A stretch of DNA of 20,525 nucleotides. Source: a virus. The number at the start of each line of letters is the position of its first letter. The stretch's first letter is position 1. The notes beneath the pieces are model-generated. The model searched no databases. It saw only the letters and a list, made by a program, of their open reading frames with translations, and had not been told where the DNA came from. This document shows positions 13,762 to 20,525 of the stretch, one piece after another. The stretch spans positions 1 to 20,525 of the IMG/VR virus record IMGVR_UViG_3300013126_001462. The stretch is one strand, 5' to 3'. The position numbers were made by a program, and so were the translations under genes.

Positions 13762-16091
13762 AATACGCAGGAATCGCAGTCCTCCTCCATTTCTATCTCT
13801 GTGTAATCCATTTTACTTTCTATACTAGCACCATTGGTATACTTGATATCTGCCTTGGCGCCTTGCTTGTCTATTAGGCTATAATAGAATGTTTTAATGC
13901 CCCAAATATGTGCCTGCATAAGGTTTTTCGCTATCAATGTACTAGGTACTTTACGATCAGGAAAATGCTTAGGACTATAAAATGTGTTTGTACTAATGCT
14001 TTGATCCACATAGGCTGCTAGAACTGCTGCTGTTTTAATATATCCTACGCAGTCTGTTTGATCCCACATTAGTTGATACTTGTTTTTAAGTTTATGATAT
14101 TCTGGAACTACCTGTGTAAAACTACCTGCCTTTGATTCTTTAGTGCTGATAAGGCTCATTGGTAATTCTATACCATTAGTACTGTTAATTACTACACTGC
14201 TGGATTCAACAGGAGCAATGGCCATCAGTGTAGCATTACGCACACCATACTGTATCATATTTTGTCTAAGTGGTTCCCAGTCTAACTCTGGAGTAAAGTC
14301 TGCTAGTTCATTAACTCCCTTGGCTCTACGCTCCCACGGAAAGACTCCTTTGCCATAGTGAGTTAGTCTACTATCCTTGCATGGTCCACGTTCTTTGGCC
14401 AATTCAACTGTGGCTTCTGTTAGATAAAATGCTTGATGTTCCATCCAACTTTTAACTTCTGCTAGAGCATCCTTATCACCATACTTTAAGCCACGTTTGG
14501 CATGCCAATAGGCCAAGTTAGTAACACCAATACCTAATGGCTGTATTTCATCGTTGCTTAACCTGCTCTGTATGCTTAAGTAATCTTGGTAATCCAGTAT
14601 GTTGCAAAGACTACGCTGGAGTATACGGCAAGCACGACGCATATCCTCAGGGTTGCGGAAGCAGCCCCAGTTAATTGACCCCAAGGTGCATAAAGCGATG
14701 CGGCCTTCTTGGTCATCAAGTCTTTTGAATGTGCGTGTAGGAAGCAGGATCTCACAGCATAAGTTACTTTGGTATATGGGATGATGCAGGGGATCAAATG
14801 GACCTTGCTCTAATACATTGTCTATGTATACAAGGTATATACGTCCTGTATCAGTTCTTTCCTTAAGTATGCCTCCCTTAAATACTTCCTCGGCACTCAT
14901 AGTCTTTTTGCGTAGACCTGGTGTCTTCTCGTATTTAACATACAATTCTTCAAATAGTTCAACATCTCTATAAAATGCTTCATAGAGATCTGGAACTTCA
15001 TTGGGGTCAAAAAATGTTATGTCTTTTTGTTCTCTGAATCTTCGCCAGAAGAAACTCGAAAGCACAACCCCATAATCCATATGTCGTACCCTGGTTTCTT
15101 CTGTTCCTTGGTTGTTTTTGAGAACAATGAGATCATCAAACTGATGATGCCAAATAGGATAAAACACAGTGGCACTAGCATTGCGTATTCCACCTTGACT
15201 GCAACTCCTTAAATCGCCGAACCATTTTTTGAGGAAAGGTAGCATGCCTGTATGCATGATCTCTCCACCCCTAATCGGACTACCTAATGGTCTGAGGCGT
15301 CCTATTTCCAAACCTATACCAGCTCTCTTGCTAGCATACTTAGCCATCATTTCGCCGCTAGCAAAAATACTATCGAGATCATCGTCTGAACGTATAAGAA
15401 CACATGAACTAAATTGCTTGGTTGGGGTACCAAGACCAGCAAGAACAGGAGTAGCGAGAGTGAAAAGACCATCCGAAGCAGCATTGTAGTATTCCCTTAT
15501 ATAACGCATACGAGCAGTGTTAGGTTCTTCTTTATGAAACACAGTGGCAGCAGCTACTATATAGCGCACCTGCGGAGTTTCGTAGGTTTCTTTTGTACTA
15601 CGATTCTTTACAAGATATTTTTCAATAAGTTGTTCAATAGCAGCATAACTATATTGGAAATCTTTATCATGATCAAGCATGTCGTTCATACGATTCCAAT
15701 CAGATTCAGTGTACCACTCTAATAGTTCTTTGGTATATAATCCTGTAGCAACATTACGTTTTACTATGTCATATAAATTTGGTATCTCCATGCTTCCATA
15801 TACATCTTTACGTAGCATATGATATCGTTGACGACCTGCTACATATTGGTAGTTAGTATTACCTATATCTGGATTTGACTCTACATCAATCAGATCAACA
15901 ATAGCACGTAGAGTAATTTCATCAATTTCTTTAGTGGTAATTCCATCATAGAAATGAGGGTTACTACGTATTTCAATCATACTTTGGCTTACATCAGCAA
16001 TGCCATTACATATTCTTGATACTTGGGCTTGCCATTTGGCGAGATCTAAAGGCTCTCGACTACCATTACGTTTTACTACAGTTATATTCAT
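13758..16091 (-). CDS. nrdA: Class I ribonucleoside-diphosphate reductase, large subunit (R1)
   Basis: The 777-residue catalytic subunit reduces ribonucleoside diphosphates to deoxy forms. An N-terminal ATP-cone (about 1-95, starting VVKRNGSREPLDLAKW) implies dATP/ATP activity control. Active-site residues align with E. coli: C230 (C225), N443/C445/E447 in SNLCCEI (N437/C439/E441), C468 in ALCTLGSIN (C462), and Y736/Y737 in TFYYSL (Y730/Y731). The C-terminal CDSC (C772, C775) is the shuttle pair, here C-x2-C. All catalytic residues are present. The ATG at 16091 begins exactly at the ATP-cone, but no clear Shine-Dalgarno precedes it. A sigma70-like promoter lies 23-50 bp upstream. It leads the cassette with nrdB, glutaredoxin and an Sm-like gene, boosting dNTPs for phage replication. 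Confidence 0.98.
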   Translation of the reverse strand: MNITVVKRNGSREPLDLAKWQAQVSRICNGIADVSQSMIEIRSNPHFYDGITTKEIDEITLRAIVDLIDVESNPDIGNTNYQYVAGRQRYHMLRKDVYGSMEIPNLYDIVKRNVATGLYTKELLEWYTESDWNRMNDMLDHDKDFQYSYAAIEQLIEKYLVKNRSTKETYETPQVRYIVAAATVFHKEEPNTARMRYIREYYNAASDGLFTLATPVLAGLGTPTKQFSSCVLIRSDDDLDSIFASGEMMAKYASKRAGIGLEIGRLRPLGSPIRGGEIMHTGMLPFLKKWFGDLRSCSQGGIRNASATVFYPIWHHQFDDLIVLKNNQGTEETRVRHMDYGVVLSSFFWRRFREQKDITFFDPNEVPDLYEAFYRDVELFEELYVKYEKTPGLRKKTMSAEEVFKGGILKERTDTGRIYLVYIDNVLEQGPFDPLHHPIYQSNLCCEILLPTRTFKRLDDQEGRIALCTLGSINWGCFRNPEDMRRACRILQRSLCNILDYQDYLSIQSRLSNDEIQPLGIGVTNLAYWHAKRGLKYGDKDALAEVKSWMEHQAFYLTEATVELAKERGPCKDSRLTHYGKGVFPWERRAKGVNELADFTPELDWEPLRQNMIQYGVRNATLMAIAPVESSSVVINSTNGIELPMSLISTKESKAGSFTQVVPEYHKLKNKYQLMWDQTDCVGYIKTAAVLAAYVDQSISTNTFYSPKHFPDRKVPSTLIAKNLMQAHIWGIKTFYYSLIDKQGAKADIKYTNGASIESKMDYTEIEMEEDCDSCVL

Positions 16092-16113
16092 AATTTATTT
16101 TAACAACTTTACT

Positions 16114-16141
16114 AGTATAATACAAGAACAAATTAAGTCAA
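16114..16141 (-). promoter_or_regulatory. Sigma70-like promoter for the nrd cassette
   Basis: The minus strand reads TTGACT (16141-16136), a 16-bp spacer, then TATACT (16119-16114). Each hexamer matches the consensus at 5 of 6 positions. The -35 box lies immediately before the stop (TAA 16135-16133) of the upstream fibre gene. The predicted start near 16107 gives a leader of about 16 nt before nrdA. It would let host polymerase transcribe the cassette separately from the late genes around it. Confidence 0.65.
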
Positions 16142-17872
16142 AACCTTATATGTGTAGGTAAATATACCTTCTTCAAAAGGTTGTTGATCAACACTAAGTG
16201 ATTGATGTTGGTATGTCAATACAATTTCCTTTTGGTTTTGTATTGAATTTATCTGTTCTACAGCCCTAAAGATTAATTTTTCATCCTCAGGAGTAATATT
16301 TCCAGTAGCGTTAGTAGTTAATCCATACCCTATATATTCATAATCATCGTATAAATTAATAATAGGAAGCGTCAAAGTGTTAGCTCTAAAATCTACAATT
16401 ACTGTAAGAGTTCCTTTTCTTATTCTTCTTGATTTTTCATATATTGCAGGACTACCTGATGTGGTGTCAAAAGTTTTACTTTGATACAAATAATCTATTT
16501 CTATACTCATAGATTCTGGACCAATACCAGTGGTATTGCTCAAAGGAATAGGAAATCTTACAAAATTAACAGGATTAGTAGAATAGGTAATCTTTTTTGT
16601 TTGGGTAATAAAGTTTTGATTTAATCCATAGCCAGTAAATTCACTAACATATGGTCTAGTACTTAGACTGTTGGCTCCGTATTTTGATAATTCTTTATGT
16701 CTTAAACTGCTATAATCTAAATTAATATTTCCTGGTACGTCAAATTCAATTTGTCCGTAAGCAGCATTTTGTATTCCACCATATATATTTCCTACACTTA
16801 GAAGATTATTGCTAGAACATATATTACTATATCCTTGTCTAATCTTCACAGCCTGTTTTTCAATATTGTCAAAGAAGCATGATTTTATTAAATTATGTAT
16901 AGGACCTTCATTTGAATTTGCGGATCCTAAAACAACACCTTGACTTAGCGTGATAAATCGACTTTCTGATATTGAATTTTTATTGATTGGTCTTGAAGCA
17001 TAAAACCCAATTTTAAAATTCTTAAATGTTACATTATTTATAGAGCACAAATTAGTATAGGTAAAAGATGATAGATCATTTACGTTTCCATTTCTAGGTT
17101 CATCAACTCGAAAAGCTATACTATCTATAGCATCTGGTTCTACTGTACTTGTTACTAACGGCCCAATTAGTTCTAAATTACTAAATTCACATTTGGTTAC
17201 TCCGTAAAGATCAAATATTACTGATGGAGTATCAAGATACGATTGAGTTATTGGGGTTGGTCTAACAATTTCAATAGTTAAATTTGAAATACTTAAATTT
17301 CTACATTGATTTACTATCTCAATAGGATTGTTATCATCATGTATACTTTCAAAAACATTTCCAGAACCTACATATCTTAATATAGTGTTTCCTTTTCCAG
17401 CACCTTGAATTCTAGTAAAGCTGGGCAATTGTACTGTACTATCAAATACAAAAATACCTGGACCAATATCTATAACATTTTTGCTATCATTTGATGTACC
17501 TATGTATAATTTTTCCATTATAGCATTTAATACATCACTATTCCTTGATGCATAACTTAAGTTATTACCCTCTAGTAATCCAAAGTCATTAGCACTTACT
17601 CTATCTTCTAACCTATCAGTAAAGCTTCTAAAGATTCCATTATTTTTATAACTATATCTTCCTAAGCTAAAGATATCACTATTTTCTGTTAAAATTTCAA
17701 TATTTTCTAATTGACTAGGACTACCAATAATGGATGAACCTATGTATAATTGTTTGGTATCTATACACCAGGCAAATTCACCGTTGCTTAATTTAATAGG
17801 AAGATCGCTACTAGGGCTAGCATCTTTAATGTCTCTACGTATTTGGATTTTACTTATTTGAACTACGGCCAT
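16133..17872 (-). CDS. Tail fibre / tailspike-like protein with beta-helix
   Basis: This is a 579-residue protein. The N-terminus (about 1-60: IQIRRDIKD, then NGEFAWCIDTKQLYIGS) follows the same plan as the giant fibre N-terminus (IQLRRDIK, then QGEVGVDLDQKNFKIGDG), consistent with a shared adaptor or trimerisation module. From RVSANDFGLLEGN (91-103) to about 390 it has pectate-lyase-superfamily beta-helix features: VIDIGPGIFVFDSTVQLP, IQGAGKGNTIL, and repeated short strands with N/S turns. About 410-579 is a separate beta-rich C-terminal domain ending FTYTYKVLT. No lyase or hydrolase catalytic residues could be assigned. It probably binds or degrades host-surface glycans, by inference. The start is supported by AAGGGG upstream and a late-type promoter 20 bp before the ATG. 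It lies 25 bp after the nuclease gene. Confidence 0.8.
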   Translation of the reverse strand: MAVVQISKIQIRRDIKDASPSSDLPIKLSNGEFAWCIDTKQLYIGSSIIGSPSQLENIEILTENSDIFSLGRYSYKNNGIFRSFTDRLEDRVSANDFGLLEGNNLSYASRNSDVLNAIMEKLYIGTSNDSKNVIDIGPGIFVFDSTVQLPSFTRIQGAGKGNTILRYVGSGNVFESIHDDNNPIEIVNQCRNLSISNLTIEIVRPTPITQSYLDTPSVIFDLYGVTKCEFSNLELIGPLVTSTVEPDAIDSIAFRVDEPRNGNVNDLSSFTYTNLCSINNVTFKNFKIGFYASRPINKNSISESRFITLSQGVVLGSANSNEGPIHNLIKSCFFDNIEKQAVKIRQGYSNICSSNNLLSVGNIYGGIQNAAYGQIEFDVPGNINLDYSSLRHKELSKYGANSLSTRPYVSEFTGYGLNQNFITQTKKITYSTNPVNFVRFPIPLSNTTGIGPESMSIEIDYLYQSKTFDTTSGSPAIYEKSRRIRKGTLTVIVDFRANTLTLPIINLYDDYEYIGYGLTTNATGNITPEDEKLIFRAVEQINSIQNQKEIVLTYQHQSLSVDQQPFEEGIFTYTYKVLT

Positions 17873-17891
17873 TGACTTTCCCCTTATTGGG

Positions 17892-17899
17892 TATTTATC
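17892..17899 (-). promoter_or_regulatory. Late-type promoter element for the beta-helix fibre gene
   Basis: The minus strand reads GATAAATA, 7 of 8 bases of T4 late TATAAATA and a match to NATAAATA. It sits about 20 bp upstream of the fibre ATG and overlaps the last two bases of the nuclease stop codon (17898-17899). Confidence 0.55.
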
Positions 17900-18614
17900 A
17901 TAGGCTGATGTAGTATTGCTCTACCCTATCGAACCAACGATGGCTCCAATAATCAAAGTCCTTTGACTCTAATACAAATTCTTGATATACGGGCTCACCC
18001 CATTGTCCAGGACTTGTTTCAGGGGGTCTAACACACATCATAATAACACCCTTGCGTATATCAGTACCATATACAGCATTATGAGCCAGTGCGTAGGCTG
18101 TAATCTGTAGGTAATAATCCTCAATCCATTCTAGCTTTTTAGGCTTATTGGTCTGCTTGAAGTCTAATATACTAGGCTCACCATCATGTAACCCCACACA
18201 ATCTGTAGTGCCTGCATACATTTCAGGATAATATAACGGAACTTCATTGCCCCATATTTCGCTTATATCGCCAAAGCCTTCTTCAATGACCTTTTTGGCC
18301 ATTAATAGGCTTTGTTGAGCATATGGGTTACTCACACTGTCTTTGATGCCTTCACCCTTAATGTAGCGTTCTAGGAAGGTGTGCATCCTTGTGCCACGAG
18401 CAGCGGCTTCTGTAGTAATAGCCTGTGCCTGTGCATGTCCCACACGGTTACGCCATTCCTTCAATGCTTGCTTGGCTTCTTCTGGTTTGGTACGATCAAG
18501 TATGGTAGTTACACTGGGTACACGATGTCCATCTGGTGTAGCATATAAGCGTTTGCCTGATGATTCATCTCTGGTTAAGTTTTTGTATTGAAATTTTTCT
18601 ATTAGTAATGTCAT
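17898..18614 (-). CDS. PD-(D/E)XK (RecB/Cas4-like) nuclease
   Basis: This 238-residue protein has the RecB-like nuclease core. GTRMHTFLE (74-82) is the first motif with H78. E124 lies in WGNEVPLYY, D138 in AGTTDCVG, and D151-F-K153 in ILDFKQTNK is the PD-(D/E)XK lysine motif. QITAYA (170-175) is the RecB/Cas4 motif with Q170 and Y174. Related proteins in T4-like cyanophages are annotated as exonucleases. It has no iron-sulfur cysteine cluster as in Cas4 and no helicase domain. It probably cuts DNA during replication, recombination or host-DNA breakdown; which of these is not shown. No Shine-Dalgarno precedes the ATG, and the promoter immediately upstream predicts a leaderless message. An opposite-strand frame over this gene is a shadow. 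Confidence 0.88.
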   Translation of the reverse strand: MTLLIEKFQYKNLTRDESSGKRLYATPDGHRVPSVTTILDRTKPEEAKQALKEWRNRVGHAQAQAITTEAAARGTRMHTFLERYIKGEGIKDSVSNPYAQQSLLMAKKVIEEGFGDISEIWGNEVPLYYPEMYAGTTDCVGLHDGEPSILDFKQTNKPKKLEWIEDYYLQITAYALAHNAVYGTDIRKGVIMMCVRPPETSPGQWGEPVYQEFVLESKDFDYWSHRWFDRVEQYYISL

Positions 18615-18620
18615 TAAGGA

Positions 18621-18648
18621 ATTATAGCAGAAATTTTTGTAATGTCAA
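18621..18648 (-). promoter_or_regulatory. Near-consensus sigma70 promoter for the nuclease gene (leaderless)
   Basis: The minus strand has TTGACA (18648-18643), 16 bp, and TATAAT (18626-18621). Both hexamers are perfect, and TGC directly before the -10 gives an extended -10. Six bases (TCCTTA) separate the -10 from ATG 18614, so the expected +1 is the A of the ATG. The -35 hexamer contains the TGA stop of the upstream -1 frame. Confidence 0.8.
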
Positions 18649-18968
18649 CGTCTTCGGTTAAGTGCGCTCTTTGCCATACTTTTTGTAAGATTGCCTTTTC
18701 CAGGATCACCGCCTGACTGTTGTGGCTGTTCACTAGCCCTTGTTTTAAGACGTACACCTTGTGGGTCAAAGCTACAAATTTCAGCAAAGCTTGGATTGGC
18801 TTCAAAGCGTGGACCAAATTTGCTAGGGCTGTCTATACGTTGCCCTAGCACATTTTGTGTTATATCTCCAAAAGCAGCCCAGTTAATAACTTCTGGGTTA
18901 TCTGCACTATCAGCAGAGTTACGTTTGGCTACTAGTAAATCAAATAACTTATCTTGGTTTTCAGTTAC
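18645..18968 (-). CDS. -1-frame C-terminal extension of the upstream structural gene (no own start)
   Basis: A frame of 107 codons begins at GTA 18968-18966, exactly where the upstream gene's A9G run ends, and stops at TGA 18645. It starts VTENQDKLFDLLVAKR, continues with EVINWAAFGDI and RIDSPSKFGPRF, and ends SALNRRR. It reads as ordinary protein, with charged and hydrophobic residues well mixed. Upstream it is open only to a TAG at 18998-18996 and has no ATG, GTG or TTG before GTG 18851, which is far inside and has only a distant GGAG. The simplest readings are a -1 frameshift on A AAA AAG, giving a 421-residue fusion; a missing A in the sequence; or re-initiation at the non-canonical GTA overlapping the stop. 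I do not recognise a family. Confidence 0.6.
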   Translation of the reverse strand, partial: VTENQDKLFDLLVAKRNSADSADNPEVINWAAFGDITQNVLGQRIDSPSKFGPRFEANPSFAEICSFDPQGVRLKTRASEQPQQSGGDPGKGNLTKSMAKSALNRRR

Positions 18969-19909
18969 TTTTTTTTTGTAAGTATGGCAGCAAGTCTACG
19001 GCTATAAGCAGCAGTTTCTCTCATGGCACGACCTGCTGGTTCTGCGCCTCCTGCTGCACCAAGTTCATCTTCCATACCTGCTGCTGCTTCTGGAGCACCT
19101 ACTTCTGGAGCACCCATACCACCCATACCCATGCCTGCGCCACCTGGAGCTTCTGTGCCTGTTAATACTGCTACTGCCTGTGCTAGTGCTTGACGATTTT
19201 TCTCTAAGGCCAAATATATTTCATCTAGAGCAGGACGAACTGTTTGTTCAAAACTGCTACTAATATCGGTGCCCATCTCATCTCTTATAGAGTCTAATAA
19301 GTCTAACATGGCTTCGGACTTCATGCTTGCTACATCCTCTAGCCAGCCTGTGATACGATCTGTCATGTCCTTAGCGGCCATGATTAACTCTGCCTTTTCT
19401 TCTTCGCCTTCTGTTAACATAAGGTCACGTACTACACCTTTGGCACTGGTCTCATCTAGATCATAACGAATGATTAGTTCACTGATGATTTCCTCACCAG
19501 CATCACGTTCCATCATAAGACGTTGACGAGCATTAGTAGTCCATTGTTGTGGTAGTTTATGACTGCGTAGTCTACGCTGTGCCATATGATATTCTTTTAA
19601 GTTCTTTGCCTTGCGCTCTTTCTTTGCCTTCTTGTCTTTATCTTCTTCGCCTTTCATTTCACGCTCAGCAATTTCTTGATTAATTACATCAAGCATTCTT
19701 TGATTCTTTTGGTACCTGTGATCACCTAATACACTGTCATAACTGTTGCTACTTTCAAATTGACTTTGGCTAGTACGTAGTTTATTACGAGCATCATGTA
19801 GTTGCTCCATTGTAAACTTTTCTAAGACTAGTTTATAACCAAACTGTTTACCTAAGTTTTCATTTAATTTACGACTTGTAATGGGTTTTTGAAGATCATT
19901 GATATTCAT
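18965..19909 (-). CDS. Putative virion structural / scaffold-like protein
   Basis: The zero-frame product is 314 residues. The first ~60 residues include YKLVLEKFTMEQLHDARNKL. Residues ~80-115 are highly charged and Lys/Glu-rich, probably coiled coil (EREMKGEEDKDKKAKKERKAK). About 130-240 is helical and acidic, with DMTDRITGWLEDVASM. About 245-295 is a low-complexity Gly/Ala/Met/Pro linker (GAGMGMGGMGAPEVGAPEAA). The C-terminus is RRLAAILTKKK. The architecture resembles a conserved protein of T4-like cyanophages called virion structural protein (from memory); a head-scaffold role is inference only. The start has AGGA upstream and a late-type promoter about 22 bp above the ATG. The stop TAA directly follows the slippery run AAA AAA AAG. 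Confidence 0.8.
   Translation of the reverse strand: MNINDLQKPITSRKLNENLGKQFGYKLVLEKFTMEQLHDARNKLRTSQSQFESSNSYDSVLGDHRYQKNQRMLDVINQEIAEREMKGEEDKDKKAKKERKAKNLKEYHMAQRRLRSHKLPQQWTTNARQRLMMERDAGEEIISELIIRYDLDETSAKGVVRDLMLTEGEEEKAELIMAAKDMTDRITGWLEDVASMKSEAMLDLLDSIRDEMGTDISSSFEQTVRPALDEIYLALEKNRQALAQAVAVLTGTEAPGGAGMGMGGMGAPEVGAPEAAAGMEDELGAAGGAEPAGRAMRETAAYSRRLAAILTKKK
18968..18977 (-). other. A9G slippery run containing A AAA AAG
   Basis: The minus-strand message reads ACA AAA AAA AAG TAA. The last seven bases before the stop are A AAA AAG, the heptamer used for -1 frameshifting in E. coli dnaX, in the correct phase. Tandem slippage would move the ribosome to GTA ACT GAA, the frame of the downstream extension. 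TAACT can pair with AGTTA just beyond, a weak stem. No Shine-Dalgarno-like stimulator is obvious upstream. Confidence 0.55.
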
Positions 19910-19931
19910 ACCGAGTTCCTAATATTTAAGA

Positions 19932-19939
19932 TATTTATC
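19932..19939 (-). promoter_or_regulatory. Late-type promoter element for the structural gene
   Basis: The minus strand reads GATAAATA, identical to the element upstream of the beta-helix fibre gene, and 7 of 8 bases of T4 late TATAAATA. It lies about 22 bp upstream of ATG 19909 and overlaps the end of the preceding gene. A late promoter fits a structural role for the gene it serves. Confidence 0.55.
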
Positions 19940-20375
19940 TAAATGAGTGATTAAACGCCTGCGTTATTTCGTTGCGATACCACTGGCTTCTGTCTCTGGA
20001 TTGTTCGTATCTCCATAAGAACACATCCCTTTTGACTTCATCTTTGGTCTTGCCAAATAATTCTTTAAAGTGTACGCTGTCTGTATAACTACTCCAATAA
20101 CGCTGATCTAGGTCTTTGGTTCTACTTAGTTCCATTATTCTATTATGTTTGTGCTGTTTAGCCGCTATTAATGCGCTGCTTTTTAAGTAGAAGGTGTATA
20201 TGCTGTTCTTATATCGTTTACCGTGCTGTATAAGATCCCATTGGCCATTACGATTTTTTCTTATTACATAGTTATAATAGCCTACACTGCCATCACTGAG
20301 TACCACAGTGGGCATAATGTTTTTAACTTCACCAAGTAATCGTTCAAATCTTTTAACTGCTTTATCTATTGACAT
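19935..20375 (-). CDS. Conserved hypothetical basic phage protein
   Basis: From ATG 20375 this gives 146 residues beginning MSIDKAVKRFERLLGEVKN. It is rich in Lys, Arg, Tyr and Trp, with YYNYVIRKNRNGQWDLI, a central helical stretch ALIAAKQHKHNRIMELSR, and a C-terminus QWYRNEITQAFNHSFR. The general layout recalls a small conserved hypothetical family in T4-like marine phages, but I cannot name a function. No signal peptide, membrane helix or catalytic motif is visible. I chose ATG 20375 (AAAGG nine bases upstream, 14-nt overlap with the preceding gene) over a GTG at 20402, which would add nine residues and lengthen the overlap. The late promoter of the next gene overlaps its stop. Confidence 0.7.
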   Translation of the reverse strand: MSIDKAVKRFERLLGEVKNIMPTVVLSDGSVGYYNYVIRKNRNGQWDLIQHGKRYKNSIYTFYLKSSALIAAKQHKHNRIMELSRTKDLDQRYWSSYTDSVHFKELFGKTKDEVKRDVFLWRYEQSRDRSQWYRNEITQAFNHSFR

Positions 20376-20525
20376 TAGCCACAACCTTTGGATTAACCTC
20401 ACCTATCTTGATCAGTAGGCTTTTACGTATTAGGCCTTCTGCTACTTGCTGATCTCGCTCAGGTAACATACTTAGCAGAGTAGGCCTAGTCAGCTTGGTC
20501 AATAAGGCACGCTCCTCATTAGTTG
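20362..20525 (-). CDS. C-terminal fragment of an unidentified phage protein
   Basis: Fifty-three codons plus a stop are visible, and the gene continues beyond the right edge. The readable end starts TNEERALLTKLTRPTLLSML, continues PERDQQVAEGLIRKSLLIKI and ends VVANVNR, a charged, helical sequence. The frame is open to the edge and overlaps the next ATG by 14 bases, typical of phage operons. Nothing in this fragment identifies a family. It is too short for its own ORF call but fits the packing of the region. Confidence 0.6.
   Translation of the reverse strand, partial: TNEERALLTKLTRPTLLSMLPERDQQVAEGLIRKSLLIKIGEVNPKVVANVNR

Noticed and set aside
14143-15722. Plus- and minus-strand frames of 61-102 codons inside nrdA
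   Set aside because: They are shadows: nrdA is intact with every catalytic residue, and the alternatives have no independent support.
18614-18817. A 67-codon minus-strand frame overlapping the -1-frame extension
   Set aside because: It overlaps another minus frame that continues directly from the structural gene, runs through the nuclease promoter and has no ribosome site. The -1 frame is the better coding candidate.
18691-18981. A 96-codon plus-strand frame opposite the frameshift region
   Set aside because: It is antisense to coding frames, Cys/Pro-rich with no known pattern, and every supported gene is on the minus strand.

Overview
The window looks like part of the genome of a marine T4-like tailed phage (myovirus), most like cyanophages and related marine myoviruses. 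The grounds are family-level resemblance, not a database search: an AT-rich, tightly packed genome with every supported gene on the minus strand; a class I ribonucleotide reductase with glutaredoxin; a RecB/Cas4-like PD-(D/E)XK nuclease of the type common in cyanophages; very long fibre proteins with cyanophage-type modules; and three upstream elements matching NATAAATA, the late-promoter motif of T4-like cyanophages. No tRNA, rRNA, CRISPR, integrase or transposase was seen.

In transcription order (high to low coordinates) the layout is as follows. (1) 20525-19935 holds the C-terminus of an unidentified gene and a small basic conserved-hypothetical gene. (2) 19909-18645 holds a putative virion structural or scaffold-like protein whose stop lies directly on an A9 run containing the heptamer A AAA AAG. 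A further 107-codon frame with no usable start continues in the -1 frame, so this is either a programmed frameshift or a sequence error. (3) 18614-17898 holds the nuclease behind a near-ideal sigma70 promoter that predicts a leaderless mRNA. (4) 17872-16133 holds a fibre protein with a phage adaptor-like N-terminus and a beta-helix, behind a late-type promoter. (5) 16091-12131 is a compact nucleotide-metabolism cassette: nrdA, nrdB, glutaredoxin and a small Sm-like-fold protein, coupled by 1-4 nt overlaps or a short gap and headed by its own sigma70-like promoter. (6) 12047 to beyond base 1 is one uninterrupted giant fibre gene (over 4015 codons in the window) behind another late-type promoter.

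Functionally, an early or host-polymerase-read dNTP-supply unit (R1, R2 and a thiol reductant) sits on the same strand between two late fibre genes that share a related N-terminal module. The giant protein is a mosaic: adaptor-like N-terminus, glycine-rich repeats, five copies of a Cys-containing helical motif flanking a pectate-lyase-like beta-helix, three HGF-type beta modules, two GGSGYT modules, and long fibre repeats running off the left edge.

The strongest candidate for something new is the frameshift junction at 18968-18977. Next are the leaderless nuclease promoter, the one-residue insertion in the iron-binding ExxH motif of NrdB, and the architecture of the giant fibre.
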